From the NCBI RefSeq assembly GCF_040047665.1, contig NZ_CP157355.1:3348001-3412000 (forward strand): DNA of 64,000 bases, written 5' to 3'. Each line of letters opens with the position of its first letter. The stretch's first letter is position 1. The notes under the pieces were generated by a model. The model saw only the letters and a program-made list of their open reading frames with translations, was not told the DNA's origin and made no database searches. Of the stretch, positions 8,485 to 19,578 are shown one piece after another. The position numbers and the translations under genes were made by a program. The DNA comes from Chitinibacter sp. FCG-7 (GTDB taxonomy: Bacteria; Pseudomonadota; Gammaproteobacteria; Burkholderiales; Chitinibacteraceae).

Positions 8485-9756
8485 ATGGCTCAAACCATTC
8501 AAGGGATTCGCGGCATGAACGATGTGCTGCCGCAAGAAATGTCGCAGTGGCAGTTTTTTGAGCGTGTTACGCGCGAATGGCTCGTGGCCTACGGCTACAA
8601 CCAGATCCGGATGCCGATTGTTGAGTCAACTCATCTATTTGTACGCGGCGTGGGTGAGCATACCGATATCGTTGAAAAAGAAATGTATGCTTTCGAAGAC
8701 AGTCTTAATGGTGAAAAGCTGACTCTGCGCCCGGAAGGTACTGCTGGCTGCGTACGTGCATGTATCGAACATGGCTTGTTGTATAACCAAACCCAGCGTC
8801 TCTGGTATATGGGCCCGATGTTCCGGCACGAGCGCCCACAAAAAGGGCGTTTGCGTCAGTTTAATCAACTCGGCGTTGAGGCTTTTGGTTTTGCTACGCC
8901 TGATCTTGATGCCGAAATGATTGTGATGCTGGCCGATCTGTGGCCGCGCTTGGGCCTGAGCGGTCTACAACTTGAGCTCAATTCCTTGGGTAATACCGAA
9001 GAGCGTGCAGCACATCGTGCCGAGCTGATTAAATACCTTGAGGGGTATGTCGATCAACTCGATGAAGATAGCCGTCGCCGTCTATATACCAACCCTTTGC
9101 GTGTGCTGGATACCAAAAATCCTGCGCTGCAAGCAATGGCTGAAAATGCGCCGCGCCTAGCTGACTTCTTGGGTGAAGAATCCAAAGCCCACTTCGACGG
9201 GGTAAAAGCCCTGCTCGACGATGCTGGGATTGCTTATGTGATTAATCCGCGCTTGGTGCGCGGTTTGGATTACTACAATCGCACCGTATTTGAGTGGACC
9301 ACCACTGAGTTGGGCGCGCAAGGTACGGTTGCTGCCGGTGGCCGCTATGATGGTTTGGTTGAGCGGCTTGGTGGCAAGCCTTGCCCAGCCGTTGGGTTTG
9401 CGATGGGTATTGAGCGCTTGATGTTGCTACTTGAAGCGCAAAAGATCGTCGTGCCAACTGCGGAGCCGGATGTGTATGTGGTCAGTCAAGGTGATGCAGC
9501 GGCACGTTATGCCTTTACCGCTGCACGCCAGATGCGCGACCAAGGCCTCAATGTGATATATCATGCTGGCGGTGGCAGTTTTAAATCGCAATTTAAAAAG
9601 GCTGACCAGTCTGGTGCGCGCTTTGCCGTGATTGTGGGTGAAGGCGAGATGCAAGCGCAGACGGTGAATATTAAAGTGCTGACGGGTGAGAAGCAGGGTG
9701 AGCAACAAACCGTCGCGCAAGATCAATTAGCAAGTGTGATGAGTAGTCTTAAATAA
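8485..9756 (+). CDS. hisS: Histidyl-tRNA synthetase
   Basis: 423-residue class II synthetase. Motif 2 ([19 protein letters not shown]), the histidine A loop ([12 protein letters not shown]) and motif 3 ([13 protein letters not shown] ... GFAMGIERL) are all present, followed by the anticodon-binding domain. Residues 187-203 are encoded by a 49-bp GGGTAT/ATACCA element (9043-9091), yet the protein aligns there without a gap to E. coli HisRS as I recall it. It belongs to the ispG-hisS-yfgM-bamB-der block. Confidence 0.98.
   Translation: MAQTIQGIRGMNDVLPQEMSQWQFFERVTREWLVAYGYNQIRMPIVESTHLFVRGVGEHTDIVEKEMYAFEDSLNGEKLTLRPEGTAGCVRACIEHGLLYNQTQRLWYMGPMFRHERPQKGRLRQFNQLGVEAFGFATPDLDAEMIVMLADLWPRLGLSGLQLELNSLGNTEERAAHRAELIKYLEGYVDQLDEDSRRRLYTNPLRVLDTKNPALQAMAENAPRLADFLGEESKAHFDGVKALLDDAGIAYVINPRLVRGLDYYNRTVFEWTTTELGAQGTVAAGGRYDGLVERLGGKPCPAVGFAMGIERLMLLLEAQKIVVPTAEPDVYVVSQGDAAARYAFTAARQMRDQGLNVIYHAGGGSFKSQFKKADQSGARFAVIVGEGEMQAQTVNIKVLTGEKQGEQQTVAQDQLASVMSSLK
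9043..9091. repeat. 49-bp bipartite palindromic element (copy 3), inside hisS
   Basis: GGGTAT at 9043-9048 and ATACCA (one mismatch) at 9086-9091. It codes for hisS residues 187-203, a region of normal length for HisRS, so it was not inserted into the gene. Confidence 0.72.
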
Positions 9757-9776
9757 TCAAGGACAACGGGGTTAAC

Positions 9777-10406
9777 ATGGCAGCTTTTGACTTACAAGAA
9801 CAAGAACAGATTGCCGAGCTGAAAGCTTGGTGGCAAAGCTGGGGCAAATCGCTGGCTATCGCCGTGATTACCGCGCTACTCGCATACGCGGGATGGACTG
9901 GCTGGCAAACCTGGCAAAAACATCAGTCTGCCAAGGCGGCTGATTTATATGCCCAGTTGCAAACTCAGGCGATGGACGAAGCTAAATTCAAGGCGACACT
10001 GACCACACTCAAAAGTGATTACCAGTCTACGGCCTATGCTGCACGTGCGGCTCTGGCTGCCGCAAAGCTTGCTTATCTGAATGGCAAACCTGAGGCTGCA
10101 CGCGAAGAATTAAAATGGGTGATTGCTAATGCCAAGGAAGTCAATTTGCGCGATACGGCCAAATTGCGTTTGGCTTCGGTTTTGCTCGATGACAAAAAAA
10201 TCGACGAGGCTTTGGCGCTGATCAAAACGCCTGAAGAAGAAAGCTACTCGCCCCTGTTTGCCGAAATGCGTGGCGATTTGTTGCTGGCTAAAAATGATGT
10301 TGCCGGTGCGGCTGATGCATATCGCCAGGCCATCGCCAAATTGCCGAAGGACGCCCCCAACTTGAAGCTGGTGGAAGTGAAGCTTGACGTGCTTGGAGTG
10401 AAGTAA
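9777..10406 (+). CDS. yfgM: YfgM family TPR protein, ancillary SecYEG translocon subunit
   Basis: 209 residues: short cytosolic N-terminus, one membrane helix (about 21-43), then a periplasmic TPR-like domain (TPR_21 type). In E. coli YfgM binds the translocon and the chaperone PpiD. Placement between hisS and bamB, 1 bp before bamB, is the standard location of yfgM and supports the assignment. Confidence 0.88.
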   Translation: MAAFDLQEQEQIAELKAWWQSWGKSLAIAVITALLAYAGWTGWQTWQKHQSAKAADLYAQLQTQAMDEAKFKATLTTLKSDYQSTAYAARAALAAAKLAYLNGKPEAAREELKWVIANAKEVNLRDTAKLRLASVLLDDKKIDEALALIKTPEEESYSPLFAEMRGDLLLAKNDVAGAADAYRQAIAKLPKDAPNLKLVEVKLDVLGVK

Positions 10407-10407
10407 G

Positions 10408-11535
10408 ATGCGAGTTTTGCGTTCGGCTTTACTGCTTGGCGTGCTGGGTTTGAGTGCATGCTCTTCAACCAGCAATATTCCTGATCCTTCACCTTTGCCA
10501 GTGGTACAAACCACGGTAAAGGCCAAGACGCTTTGGTCGGCAGCCATTGGCAATGACACAACTTATCGCTTTCAGCCCGCCTTTTCAGCTCAATACGTTG
10601 CCGTTATTGGTGGCGGCAGCGAGCTCGCTTTGCTTAATCGCAGCAATGGTGCAGTGAAATGGAAGCAAGTGCTCACGCAAAATATCGCGGGTGGGGTTGG
10701 AATTGGTGCCGATATCGTGGCTGTCGGAAGTCTGAAAGGCGACGTCGTCGCTTTGGAGCAGAGTTCGGGCAAGATACTGTGGTCGGTTAAAACCTCCAGC
10801 GAAATTATTGCTTCACCTGTGATTGATTCAGGTCTGGTGATTGTGCGTTCAGCCGATGGCAAAGTGAGTGCGTTCTCAGCTAGCTCTGGCGAATTGAAAT
10901 GGATCTATCAACGCCAGCAGCCTAGTCTGCAGTTGCGCAATTATGCGTCTCCAGTGGTCTCTGGTGGGGTTGTGTATGTTGGGCAGGCGGCAGGTCGTTT
11001 AAGTGCTCTGGCTTTGAATGACGGCCGTATTCTCTGGGAAGCCCCGATCGCGTTGCCGCGCGGTGCCAGTGAGCTCGAACGGGTAACCGATATTGTTGCC
11101 TCTCCGGTTGTTTATGCCGATATGGTATGTGCTGTGGCTTTTCAAGGGCGAATTGCCTGCATCAGCACGCAAAATGGCTCGCTAGTCTGGACCCGTGAGG
11201 CTTCCAGCTGGGCTGGCCTTGCCATTGATGAGCAGCGGGTTTATGTGACTGATGCAAAGGGTCATATTCAAGCGTTCGAGCGTAATACCGGGCGTTCGGT
11301 CTGGAAGCAGGAAGCGCTGGCTTACCGTTTTGTGAGTGCGCCAGCAGTATTGGGTAATCAGGTTGTGGTAGGTGATCTGGACGGTTATTTGCACTATCTT
11401 GACCCTGAAAGTGGGTCTTTGGTTGGCCAGCAAGCCACCGATGGCAGTCGTATTTATTTAGCACCCAAATCAGTCGGCTCAGAGGCAATGGTTCAAACGC
11501 GTAAAGGCAGTTTGTATTTGCTGGGTGCACAGTAA
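10408..11535 (+). CDS. bamB: Outer membrane assembly lipoprotein BamB
   Basis: 375-residue beta-propeller lipoprotein of the BAM complex that inserts outer-membrane proteins. The signal peptide ends in a lipobox (LSAC) with Cys18 as the lipidated residue. PQQ-like propeller blades repeat through the sequence (AVKWKQ, KILWSVKT, GELKWIYQ, RILWEAPI, SLVWTRE, SVWKQEA). It sits between yfgM and der, with a 9-bp gap to der. Confidence 0.95.
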   Translation: MRVLRSALLLGVLGLSACSSTSNIPDPSPLPVVQTTVKAKTLWSAAIGNDTTYRFQPAFSAQYVAVIGGGSELALLNRSNGAVKWKQVLTQNIAGGVGIGADIVAVGSLKGDVVALEQSSGKILWSVKTSSEIIASPVIDSGLVIVRSADGKVSAFSASSGELKWIYQRQQPSLQLRNYASPVVSGGVVYVGQAAGRLSALALNDGRILWEAPIALPRGASELERVTDIVASPVVYADMVCAVAFQGRIACISTQNGSLVWTREASSWAGLAIDEQRVYVTDAKGHIQAFERNTGRSVWKQEALAYRFVSAPAVLGNQVVVGDLDGYLHYLDPESGSLVGQQATDGSRIYLAPKSVGSEAMVQTRKGSLYLLGAQ

Positions 11536-11544
11536 GAGAATTGA

Positions 11545-12897
11545 ATGAAACCAACAATTGCCCTTGTCGGGCGCCCGAATGTGGGCAAATCAACGTTATT
11601 TAATCGCCTGACCAAGACCCGCGATGCGCTGGTGGCGGATCAGCCCGGCCTGACGCGCGACCGTCATTATGGTCACGGCAAGGTGGGAGAAAAGCCTTAT
11701 CTGGTTATTGATACAGGCGGCTTTGAGCCGGTGATTGATGAAGGCATCATGTTTGAAATGGCCAAGCAAACGCTGCAGGCGGTTGATGAGGCAGATGCAA
11801 TTGTCTTTATTGTCGATGGCCGTAATGGTCTGACGCCGCAGGACAAAATTATTGCCAATCGCTTGCGTCAAGGTGATCGCCCTGTCTGGGTGGCGGTGAA
11901 CAAGATTGAAGGGATGAATCGTGCCGTGATGACGGCTGAATTCCACGAGCTGGGTCTGGGCGATCCGGTGGCGATTTCAGCTTCGCATGGTGAGGGCGTT
12001 CGTGATCTGATTAATGACATTCTGGAAGGATTTCCAGAGCCAGAAGCCGAAGAAGAAGTCACGCATCCGATTTTTGCCATTGTTGGCCGTCCGAATGTTG
12101 GAAAATCGACACTGGTCAATACCATCCTTGGTGAAGAACGCGTGATTGCTTTTGATGCGCCTGGCACGACTCGTGACTCGGTGTTCATTGATTTTGAGCG
12201 CAATGGTCAAAATTACACAGTGGTTGACACTGCTGGCGTACGCCGCCGTGGCAAAGTCACTGATATGATCGAGAAATTTTCGGTGATCAAGACCATGCAG
12301 GCCATTGAGGACTGCAATGTGGTGATTCTGGTGCTTGATGCAACGCAAGATGTCTCGGATCAGGATGCAAAAATCGCTGGCTTTGTATTAGAGTCTGGCC
12401 GTGCCCTGGTGGTGGCAATCAATAAGTGGGAAGCTGCTGATGAAGATCAGCGCAATACCATCAAGCGGGAAATTGCACGCAAACTGGGCTTTCTGGATTT
12501 TGCCAAATTCCATTACATCTCTGCCTTGCAAGGTAAAGGGGTGGGTGATTTGTTTGGTTCTATCCATCAGGCCTACGATGCAGCAATGATCAAGATTCCA
12601 ACGCCAAAACTGACTCGTGCGCTGCAGTTGGCGATGGAACGTCAGCAACCGCCGATTGCCGGTAAAATTCGCCCTAAAATGCGTTATGCCCACCAAGGCG
12701 GCAGCAATCCACCTGTGGTCGTTATTCATGGCAATGCCTTGGAGGCTGTGCCGGCATCCTACTGGCGATACCTTGAACATTTCTTTATGAAAACGTTCAA
12801 ATTGCAAGGAACGCCGCTGCGTGTGCAATTCAAAAAAGCAGGCAATCCATTCGAGGGCAAAGCGCCACCCAAATTGAATCGCCGCGGTAATAAGTAA
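11545..12897 (+). CDS. der: Ribosome biogenesis GTPase Der (EngA)
   Basis: 450 residues with two tandem GTPase domains and a C-terminal KH-like domain. Both P-loops read GRPNVGKST (about 8-16 and 184-192), and both NKxD-type motifs (NKIE, NKWE) are present. Der is needed for 50S subunit maturation. It is the last gene of the ispG-der block; a 98-bp gap with a probable promoter separates it from hfq. Confidence 0.97.
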   Translation: MKPTIALVGRPNVGKSTLFNRLTKTRDALVADQPGLTRDRHYGHGKVGEKPYLVIDTGGFEPVIDEGIMFEMAKQTLQAVDEADAIVFIVDGRNGLTPQDKIIANRLRQGDRPVWVAVNKIEGMNRAVMTAEFHELGLGDPVAISASHGEGVRDLINDILEGFPEPEAEEEVTHPIFAIVGRPNVGKSTLVNTILGEERVIAFDAPGTTRDSVFIDFERNGQNYTVVDTAGVRRRGKVTDMIEKFSVIKTMQAIEDCNVVILVLDATQDVSDQDAKIAGFVLESGRALVVAINKWEAADEDQRNTIKREIARKLGFLDFAKFHYISALQGKGVGDLFGSIHQAYDAAMIKIPTPKLTRALQLAMERQQPPIAGKIRPKMRYAHQGGSNPPVVVIHGNALEAVPASYWRYLEHFFMKTFKLQGTPLRVQFKKAGNPFEGKAPPKLNRRGNK

Positions 12898-12906
12898 CAT
12901 TGCTGA

Positions 12907-12935
12907 TTGTAAGCTGTTGAAATTTGTACTATAAG
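12907..12935 (+). promoter_or_regulatory. Candidate sigma70 promoter of hfq
   Basis: TTGTAA at 12907-12912, a 17-nt spacer, and TATAAG at 12930-12935, about 60 bp before the hfq start. Both boxes are close to consensus, but this is only a sequence reading. Confidence 0.4.
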
Positions 12936-12995
12936 CGTAAGATGTTTTGACTCAAGCCGTATAGACGGATACACAATAACAAACCGGAGAATAAA

Positions 12996-13247
12996 ATGAG
13001 TGCTAAGGGGCAAATGTTGCAAGATCCTTTTTTGAACATCTTGCGCAAAGAGCATGTGCCAGTGTCAATTTACCTGGTCAATGGCATCAAGCTGCAAGGG
13101 CAGATCGAATCATTTGATCAGTATGTTGTTTTGCTGCGTAATACCGTCACGCAAATGGTTTACAAACACGCCATTTCAACCGTGGTGCCTTCACGTTCGG
13201 TGAATGTGCCGCATGACAATCCGGCTGCTGCAGCAACTGAGAACTGA
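12996..13247 (+). CDS. hfq: RNA chaperone Hfq
   Basis: 83-residue Sm-like RNA chaperone that pairs small RNAs with mRNAs. Sm1 (about 8-45, [22 protein letters not shown]) and Sm2 ([11 protein letters not shown]) are complete, with a short acidic tail. GGAG lies just upstream of the ATG. A terminator at 13273-13307 follows, so part of the transcripts ends before hflX. Confidence 0.98.
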   Translation: MSAKGQMLQDPFLNILRKEHVPVSIYLVNGIKLQGQIESFDQYVVLLRNTVTQMVYKHAISTVVPSRSVNVPHDNPAAAATEN

Positions 13248-13272
13248 TCATTCTTTGATTGGGTAATTTCTG

Positions 13273-13307
13273 AACCCCGAAAGATCTGATCTTTCGGGGT
13301 TTTTTCT
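13273..13307 (+). terminator. Terminator downstream of hfq
   Basis: A hairpin of AACCCCGAAAG and CTTTCGGGGTT around a short loop, followed by a T-run. It lies between hfq and hflX. Confidence 0.88.
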
Positions 13308-13367
13308 TCTTGGATTTGGCCATTTGATCCCCACCTAATGATCTGATTATTTCTAACCGAGGTCTGC

Positions 13368-14471
13368 ATGTTTGAACGCCATCAAGGCGGTGATGAGGCA
13401 ATACTGGTTTGCCTCGATTTTGGCGAGCCCGATTACCGCGATGGTGTCGATGAGTTCGTTGAGTTGGTAAAGTCTGCTGGGGTAAAGCCTTTGCAGATTA
13501 TTGAAGGTAAACGCCAGCGCCCGGATGCTGCGTATTTTGCTGGTAGCGGTAAAGCCGACGAGATTGCCCAGGCTGTTGCCGAACACCAGGCGCAGCTGGT
13601 GATTTTCAATCACCAGTTATCACCAGCTCAAGAACGAAATCTGGAAAAAAAGGCGCAATGCCGGGTGCTGGATCGCACGACGTTGATTCTGGATATTTTC
13701 GCCCAGCGCGCGCGTACCGCAGAGGGTAAATTGCAGGTGGAGCTGGCTCAACTGGCGCATATCCAGACTCGATTGATTCGCGGCTGGACTCACCTGGAAC
13801 GTCAGAAAGGCGGGGTGGGCTTGCGTGGCCCGGGCGAATCGCAGCTGGAGACTGACCGCCGCCTGATTGGTGTGCGGGTAAAGCGGCTAAAAGATCAGCT
13901 GACTGTTGTGCAAAAGCAAAGGGCAACCCAGCGCAAGGCGCGGGATAGGAATGGGCAATTTACCGTTTCGATTGTTGGTTATACCAATGCAGGCAAATCA
14001 ACGCTGTTTAATGCATTAACCAAAGCCAAAATTTATGTGGCAGATCAATTGTTTGCCACGCTTGATACCACCAGCCGCAAATTGTATCTGGATGCCGAAA
14101 ATTCGATTGTTTTATCCGATACGGTCGGATTTATCCGGCAATTGCCGCATACCCTAGTGGCGGCATTTCGCGCGACTTTGGAAGAAACGATCAATGCCGA
14201 TTTATTGCTGCACGTTGTTGATATCAACCATCCAATGCGTGATTTGCAAATTGCCGAAGTAAACAAGGTGCTCGCTGAAATTGGTGCGGAACGTATTCCA
14301 CAGCTGATGGTCTTTAACAAGATTGATCAAAAGGCATTGCCGCCCGAAGTGGTGCGTGATGAATATGGTAAAATCAGCACAGTTAAATTAAGCGCCATTG
14401 AAGGCAATGGACTTGATTTGCTACGCGCAGCGTTGATTGAAGCAATAAGCCAATCACAAAAGGAAGAATAA
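13368..14471 (+). CDS. hflX: Ribosome rescue/dissociation GTPase HflX
   Basis: 367-residue GTPase that splits stalled ribosomes, notably in heat stress. The N-terminal HflX domain (about 1-190, including GLRGPGESQLETDRR) and the GTPase domain with P-loop GYTNAGKST (about 203-211) and NKID are visible. Its stop abuts the hflK start exactly, indicating the usual hfq-hflX-hflK-hflC operon. Confidence 0.96.
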   Translation: MFERHQGGDEAILVCLDFGEPDYRDGVDEFVELVKSAGVKPLQIIEGKRQRPDAAYFAGSGKADEIAQAVAEHQAQLVIFNHQLSPAQERNLEKKAQCRVLDRTTLILDIFAQRARTAEGKLQVELAQLAHIQTRLIRGWTHLERQKGGVGLRGPGESQLETDRRLIGVRVKRLKDQLTVVQKQRATQRKARDRNGQFTVSIVGYTNAGKSTLFNALTKAKIYVADQLFATLDTTSRKLYLDAENSIVLSDTVGFIRQLPHTLVAAFRATLEETINADLLLHVVDINHPMRDLQIAEVNKVLAEIGAERIPQLMVFNKIDQKALPPEVVRDEYGKISTVKLSAIEGNGLDLLRAALIEAISQSQKEE

Positions 14472-15650
14472 ATGAGTCAGAATGACCCGCAATGGGGTGG
14501 TGGCCGTAAAGGTAATAATGGCGGCCCACCTGATTTAGAAGAAATTTTCCGTTCAATTACCGACAAAATAAATCGCTTGTTTGGTGGCAAACCAACATCT
14601 GGCTTGCCTACTGGCAACTCGAAAGGCGGCTCGACTGGTGCTTTGGTGATTGGCGCTGGTTTGCTGGTTTTGTGGGCAGGCTCGGGCGTTTATGTGGTGG
14701 ATGAGCGTGAAAATGCGGTGATTACCCGTTTTGGCAAATATACCCAGACTGTTGAAAGCGCGGGCTTGAAATGGCATCTGCCATACCCGATTGAAGCGCG
14801 CGAAATTGTCAATATGACCGAGTTGCGCAGCCTCGAGGTTGGCGTACGCGGCGCGGCGGCAACGGGTGATGAAAGTACCATGCTCACTGGTGACCAGAAC
14901 ATCATCGAAGTGCAACTTGAAGTGCAATACAACCTCAATTCGGCCCGCGATTTCCTGTTCAATAATCGTTTGCTGGATAAAGACGGTCGTGATGTTGTCA
15001 AGCAAGCCGCAGAAACGGCGATTCGTGAAGTCGTTGGCAAGAATAAAGTGGATTACGTCCTGAACGAAGGCCGCGGCAAGATCGGTGAAGACACCAAGGA
15101 AATCATCCAGGACTTGCTGACCAAATATGGCACCGGTATTTCTGTTTCCCGGGTCAATATCTCCGATGTTCAACCGCCGGAACAAGTGCAGGCTGCATTT
15201 AGCGATGCGGTGAAGGCCCGTCAGGATCGCGCCCGTCTGATCAATGAAGGCACGGCTTACGCCAATGACGTCGTGCCTAAAGCCAGTGGTATGGCTGCCC
15301 GTTTGAACGAAGAAGCGCTGGGCTATCGCCAGCAAGTGGTCGCACGTGCCGAGGGTGATGCGTCACGTTTCCGTCAGATTGCAGCGGAATACAGCAAGGC
15401 GCCGCAAGTGACGCGTGACCGGATGTATCTGGATACCATGCAGACGGTGTATCAGAACACGACCAAGGTGCTGGTCGATCAGAAGTCCAATGGCAATTTG
15501 CTCTATCTGCCGCTCGATAAACTGATGCAGATGAATGCACAAGGCGAAAATAATGCGACCCCGCTGGCCCCGAAAGCAGCCGAGCTGCCTGTGGTACAGC
15601 CTAATGAACCAGCTACCCGCTCAAGTCGCGGTGAGCGTGACGGCCGCTAA
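14472..15650 (+). CDS. hflK: FtsH protease modulator HflK
   Basis: 392-residue SPFH/prohibitin-family membrane protein. A Gly-rich cytosolic N-terminus (WGGGRKGNNGG) precedes a membrane helix (about 57-75), and the periplasmic SPFH domain runs to about residue 320. With HflC it forms the large cage around FtsH that tunes membrane proteolysis. It starts directly at the hflX stop. Confidence 0.96.
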   Translation: MSQNDPQWGGGRKGNNGGPPDLEEIFRSITDKINRLFGGKPTSGLPTGNSKGGSTGALVIGAGLLVLWAGSGVYVVDERENAVITRFGKYTQTVESAGLKWHLPYPIEAREIVNMTELRSLEVGVRGAAATGDESTMLTGDQNIIEVQLEVQYNLNSARDFLFNNRLLDKDGRDVVKQAAETAIREVVGKNKVDYVLNEGRGKIGEDTKEIIQDLLTKYGTGISVSRVNISDVQPPEQVQAAFSDAVKARQDRARLINEGTAYANDVVPKASGMAARLNEEALGYRQQVVARAEGDASRFRQIAAEYSKAPQVTRDRMYLDTMQTVYQNTTKVLVDQKSNGNLLYLPLDKLMQMNAQGENNATPLAPKAAELPVVQPNEPATRSSRGERDGR

Positions 15651-15661
15651 GGAGCTTGAAC

Positions 15662-16540
15662 ATGAATAAAATTATGCCGGTGATTGGCGCTCTGTTTGTC
15701 GCTTTGTTCATTTTCTCGACAACATTTTTCACGCTGGATCAGCGCCAGTACGCCATTGTGTTTCAGTTCTCTGAAGCGGTTCGGGTGATTAAAGACCCTG
15801 GCTTCCATTTCAAAATACCGCTGCTGCAAGAAGTGCGTTACTTTGACAAGCGTATTCAAACGATTGATGAAGAAGCCCCTGCACGCATTCAGACCATTGA
15901 AAAAATGAATGTGAAGGCCGACAGCTTTATCAAATTCCAGATCGTGGACGTTGAAAAATACTACAAGGCCGTCGGCGTTGATCAGCGCAAAGGTGTCGAT
16001 CGTTTGCGCAATACCGTCAACAATATGCTGCGCGACGAGTTTGGTAAGCGCACGGTACAGGACGTTATTTCCGGTCAGCGTGACGAAGTGATGAACCATG
16101 TTCGCAAGGTGGCTGATGCCGATGCCGCGCGGATTGGTGTGCAGGTCCTGGATGTGCGCATCAAGCGCGTTGAGCTTGAAGACAGCACGCTCAATTCGGT
16201 ATACGAGCGCATGCAGTCAGAGCGTAAAGCCGTGGCCAGCCAGCTGCGTGCCGAAGGTAGTGCCGCTGCCGAAAAGATCAAAGCCGATGCTGACAAGCAA
16301 CGCGAAGTGATTCTGGCCGATGCCTATAACCAAGCGCAGCAAATGAAGGGTGAGGGCGATGCCAAGGCGGCGGCGATCTATGCAGATGCTTATGGCAAAA
16401 ATCCGGAGTTCTATGCTTTCTACAAGAGCCTGGATGCCTACAAACAGAGCTTTGCGAAGAAAAGCGACGTAATGGTCATTGACCCAAGTGCCGATTTCTT
16501 CAAATACATGAAAAATCCGCGTGCAGGCGCAGCTAAATGA
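15662..16540 (+). CDS. hflC: FtsH protease modulator HflC
   Basis: 292-residue SPFH protein, partner of HflK. The N-terminal signal anchor (about 5-24) is followed by the SPFH domain and a coiled helix (RAEGSAAAEKIKADADKQRE). I chose the ATG at 15662 because AAGGAG (15649-15654) is 7 nt upstream; an in-frame TTG at 15656 is too close to that site. Its stop overlaps the next gene by 4 bp. Confidence 0.96.
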   Translation: MNKIMPVIGALFVALFIFSTTFFTLDQRQYAIVFQFSEAVRVIKDPGFHFKIPLLQEVRYFDKRIQTIDEEAPARIQTIEKMNVKADSFIKFQIVDVEKYYKAVGVDQRKGVDRLRNTVNNMLRDEFGKRTVQDVISGQRDEVMNHVRKVADADAARIGVQVLDVRIKRVELEDSTLNSVYERMQSERKAVASQLRAEGSAAAEKIKADADKQREVILADAYNQAQQMKGEGDAKAAAIYADAYGKNPEFYAFYKSLDAYKQSFAKKSDVMVIDPSADFFKYMKNPRAGAAK

Positions 16541-16722
16541 GTTCGGCGCTCTGGCTGGGTTTGGGCCTGATGCTGGTGTTTGAAGGTATCATGCCCTTTA
16601 CCCTGCCACACATCTGGCGTGCCACATTAAAGCGCATGTCGGAAATGAGTGATGGCCAGATTCGCCTGATCGGATTTGGCTCTTTGCTGGCCGGTTTATT
16701 AATTTCGTTGGCGGCGATTTAA
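16537..16722 (+). CDS. DUF2065 small inner-membrane protein
   Basis: 61 residues with two predicted membrane helices (about 2-21 and 43-60) and the DUF2065 segment PFTLPHIWRATLKRMSEMSD. It starts 4 bp inside hflC. This small gene is regularly found downstream of hflC in betaproteobacteria; its function is unknown. Confidence 0.85.
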   Translation: MSSALWLGLGLMLVFEGIMPFTLPHIWRATLKRMSEMSDGQIRLIGFGSLLAGLLISLAAI

Positions 16723-16732
16723 ACTCCCTAGA

Positions 16733-16781
16733 GGGTATTGCCATCAACACTATGATTAACGCCCACTCCAGGGTAATACCT
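16733..16781. repeat. 49-bp bipartite palindromic element (copy 4), intergenic
   Basis: GGGTAT at 16733-16738 and ATACCT at 16776-16781, exactly 49 bp end to end. It lies between the DUF2065 gene and hisZ, ending 26 bp before the hisZ start, and its right arm is part of the hairpin at 16761-16789. Confidence 0.75.
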
Positions 16782-16789
16782 GGGTGGGC
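16761..16789 (+). promoter_or_regulatory. Hairpin in the hisZ leader
   Basis: GCCCAC (16761-16766) and CCAGG (16768-16772) pair with CCTGG (16779-16783) and GTGGGC (16784-16789), leaving one bulged T. Only a weak T-rich tract follows, so this may be a weak terminator of the hfl operon or a structure affecting hisZ, which starts 18 bp later. Confidence 0.4.
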
Positions 16790-16807
16790 ATTTGGTTTGT
16801 AAAGACG

Positions 16808-17950
16808 ATGCGTAACTGGATACTGCCTGAATATATTTCCGATGTACTGCCTGCCGAGGCACGACAAATTGAAAGCATGCGCCGGAGCATGCTCGATCTG
16901 TTTTCGCTGTATGGCTATGAGCAAGTTGAGCCACCGCTGGTTGAATACGTTGAATCCCTGCTGACCCAGCAGGACGCGGCGCTGGATTTGAAAACCTTCA
17001 AGCTGGTTGACGAATTGTCTGGCCGCCAGATGGGCTTGCGTGCCGATATTACCCCGCAAGTGGCGCGGATTGATTCGCATATCCTCAACCGCCAGGGCGT
17101 GACCCGTCTGTGCTATACCGGTTCGGTTTTGTGCACCCGTCCCGACGGCCTGCTGTCAACGCGCCAGCCTCGCCAAATCGGTGCCGAAATCTACGGCTGT
17201 GCCGATCTGGCTGCCGATGTGGAAATCATTGAGCTGATGTTTGCCAGTCTGGCGCAAGCCGGTGTGAGTGATATGACGTTGGAAGTGGGGCATATTGGCC
17301 TTTTCAATGCCATTGCCGATGCCGCTGACTGGCAGGGCGAGTTGCGCCAGAGTGCATTTAACGCGCTCAAGCAAAAAGACGTGCCAACACTGAAAACCCT
17401 TGCGGCTTCACTGGCGCCTGAGTTGCAACAAGGCCTGCTGGCGCTGGCCAGCAGCTACGGCGATCTGTCGGTGCTTGCGCAAGCCCGAGCGCAGTTGCCC
17501 GCGCTGCCTGAAATTGCCGCTGCACTCGATGGCTTGCAGCAATTGCATGCCGCGCTGACCGCACGCGGTATTACTGTTCGTTTTGATCTGGCCGAGCTGC
17601 CAGGCAGCTACTACCACACTGGTCTGGTGTTTAATGCTTACGCCAAAGGTTTTACCAATGCCGTGGCGCGTGGTGGTCGATACGACAGTGTGGGCGAGAA
17701 GTTTGGCCGCTCACGCCCGGCAACCGGCTTCAGTATCGACTTACGTGGCCTGACCTCAGTGCCGTTTCCCGGCAAAAAAGCAGCCGTTCTGGCGCCTAAA
17801 GGTGAAGATGCGGCCTTGCTTGACGCGATTCGCGCCTTGCGCGCCCAGGGTGAAATCGTGATTGTTGACCTTGGTGTGGTGCAATCCGAAGTTCACGCCG
17901 ACCGCGCCCTGCAGCAAAAAGAGGGTGTTTGGCAAGTCATAAACCTTTAA
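16808..17950 (+). CDS. hisZ: ATP phosphoribosyltransferase regulatory subunit HisZ
   Basis: 380-residue paralogue of histidyl-tRNA synthetase that partners short-form HisG in the first step of histidine synthesis and has no synthetase activity of its own. I chose the ATG at 16808 because it gives the family N-terminus MRNWILPEYISDVLP. The class II core is present (GGRYDSVGEKFG), but the anticodon-binding domain is lacking, as expected. The hisZ-purA order after hflC is typical of betaproteobacteria. Confidence 0.93.
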   Translation: MRNWILPEYISDVLPAEARQIESMRRSMLDLFSLYGYEQVEPPLVEYVESLLTQQDAALDLKTFKLVDELSGRQMGLRADITPQVARIDSHILNRQGVTRLCYTGSVLCTRPDGLLSTRQPRQIGAEIYGCADLAADVEIIELMFASLAQAGVSDMTLEVGHIGLFNAIADAADWQGELRQSAFNALKQKDVPTLKTLAASLAPELQQGLLALASSYGDLSVLAQARAQLPALPEIAAALDGLQQLHAALTARGITVRFDLAELPGSYYHTGLVFNAYAKGFTNAVARGGRYDSVGEKFGRSRPATGFSIDLRGLTSVPFPGKKAAVLAPKGEDAALLDAIRALRAQGEIVIVDLGVVQSEVHADRALQQKEGVWQVINL

Positions 17951-18005
17951 AAATTCAGCAATTTGAGCAAAAAAATTGCTGGCTCAAACAGCGTTTTGAC
18001 GTTAA

Positions 18006-19370
<1,365 letters not shown>

Positions 19371-19391
19371 GCTCAGCGTTGCTGTGCATAT

Positions 19392-19419
19392 AAAGCCCCG
19401 AATATTCGGGGCTTTTTTA
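19392..19419 (+). terminator. Terminator downstream of purA
   Basis: Perfect hairpin of AAAGCCCCGAA and TTCGGGGCTTT with a short AT loop, followed by a T-run. Confidence 0.9.
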
Positions 19420-19443
19420 TTGCTGCCGATTTATTAAAGCGAA

Positions 19444-19492
19444 GGGTATCGCTCTGTAGGCCAATGCTAGCCTTTCGGTTGACGCTATACCT
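19444..19492. repeat. 49-bp bipartite palindromic element (copy 5), intergenic
   Basis: GGGTAT at 19444-19449 and ATACCT at 19487-19492. The left arm continues CGCTCTGTAG, close to the arms of the copies at 34228 and 45875. It lies between purA and the LysR pseudogene. Confidence 0.75.
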
Positions 19493-19578
19493 GCTGCTTG
19501 ATTTGCCCTTGTTCTGGGTTCTCGGCTCGCCGGTGGTCAATGCACTTGATTTGGCGCGCCAAGGAGGGCGGTGTGCGT

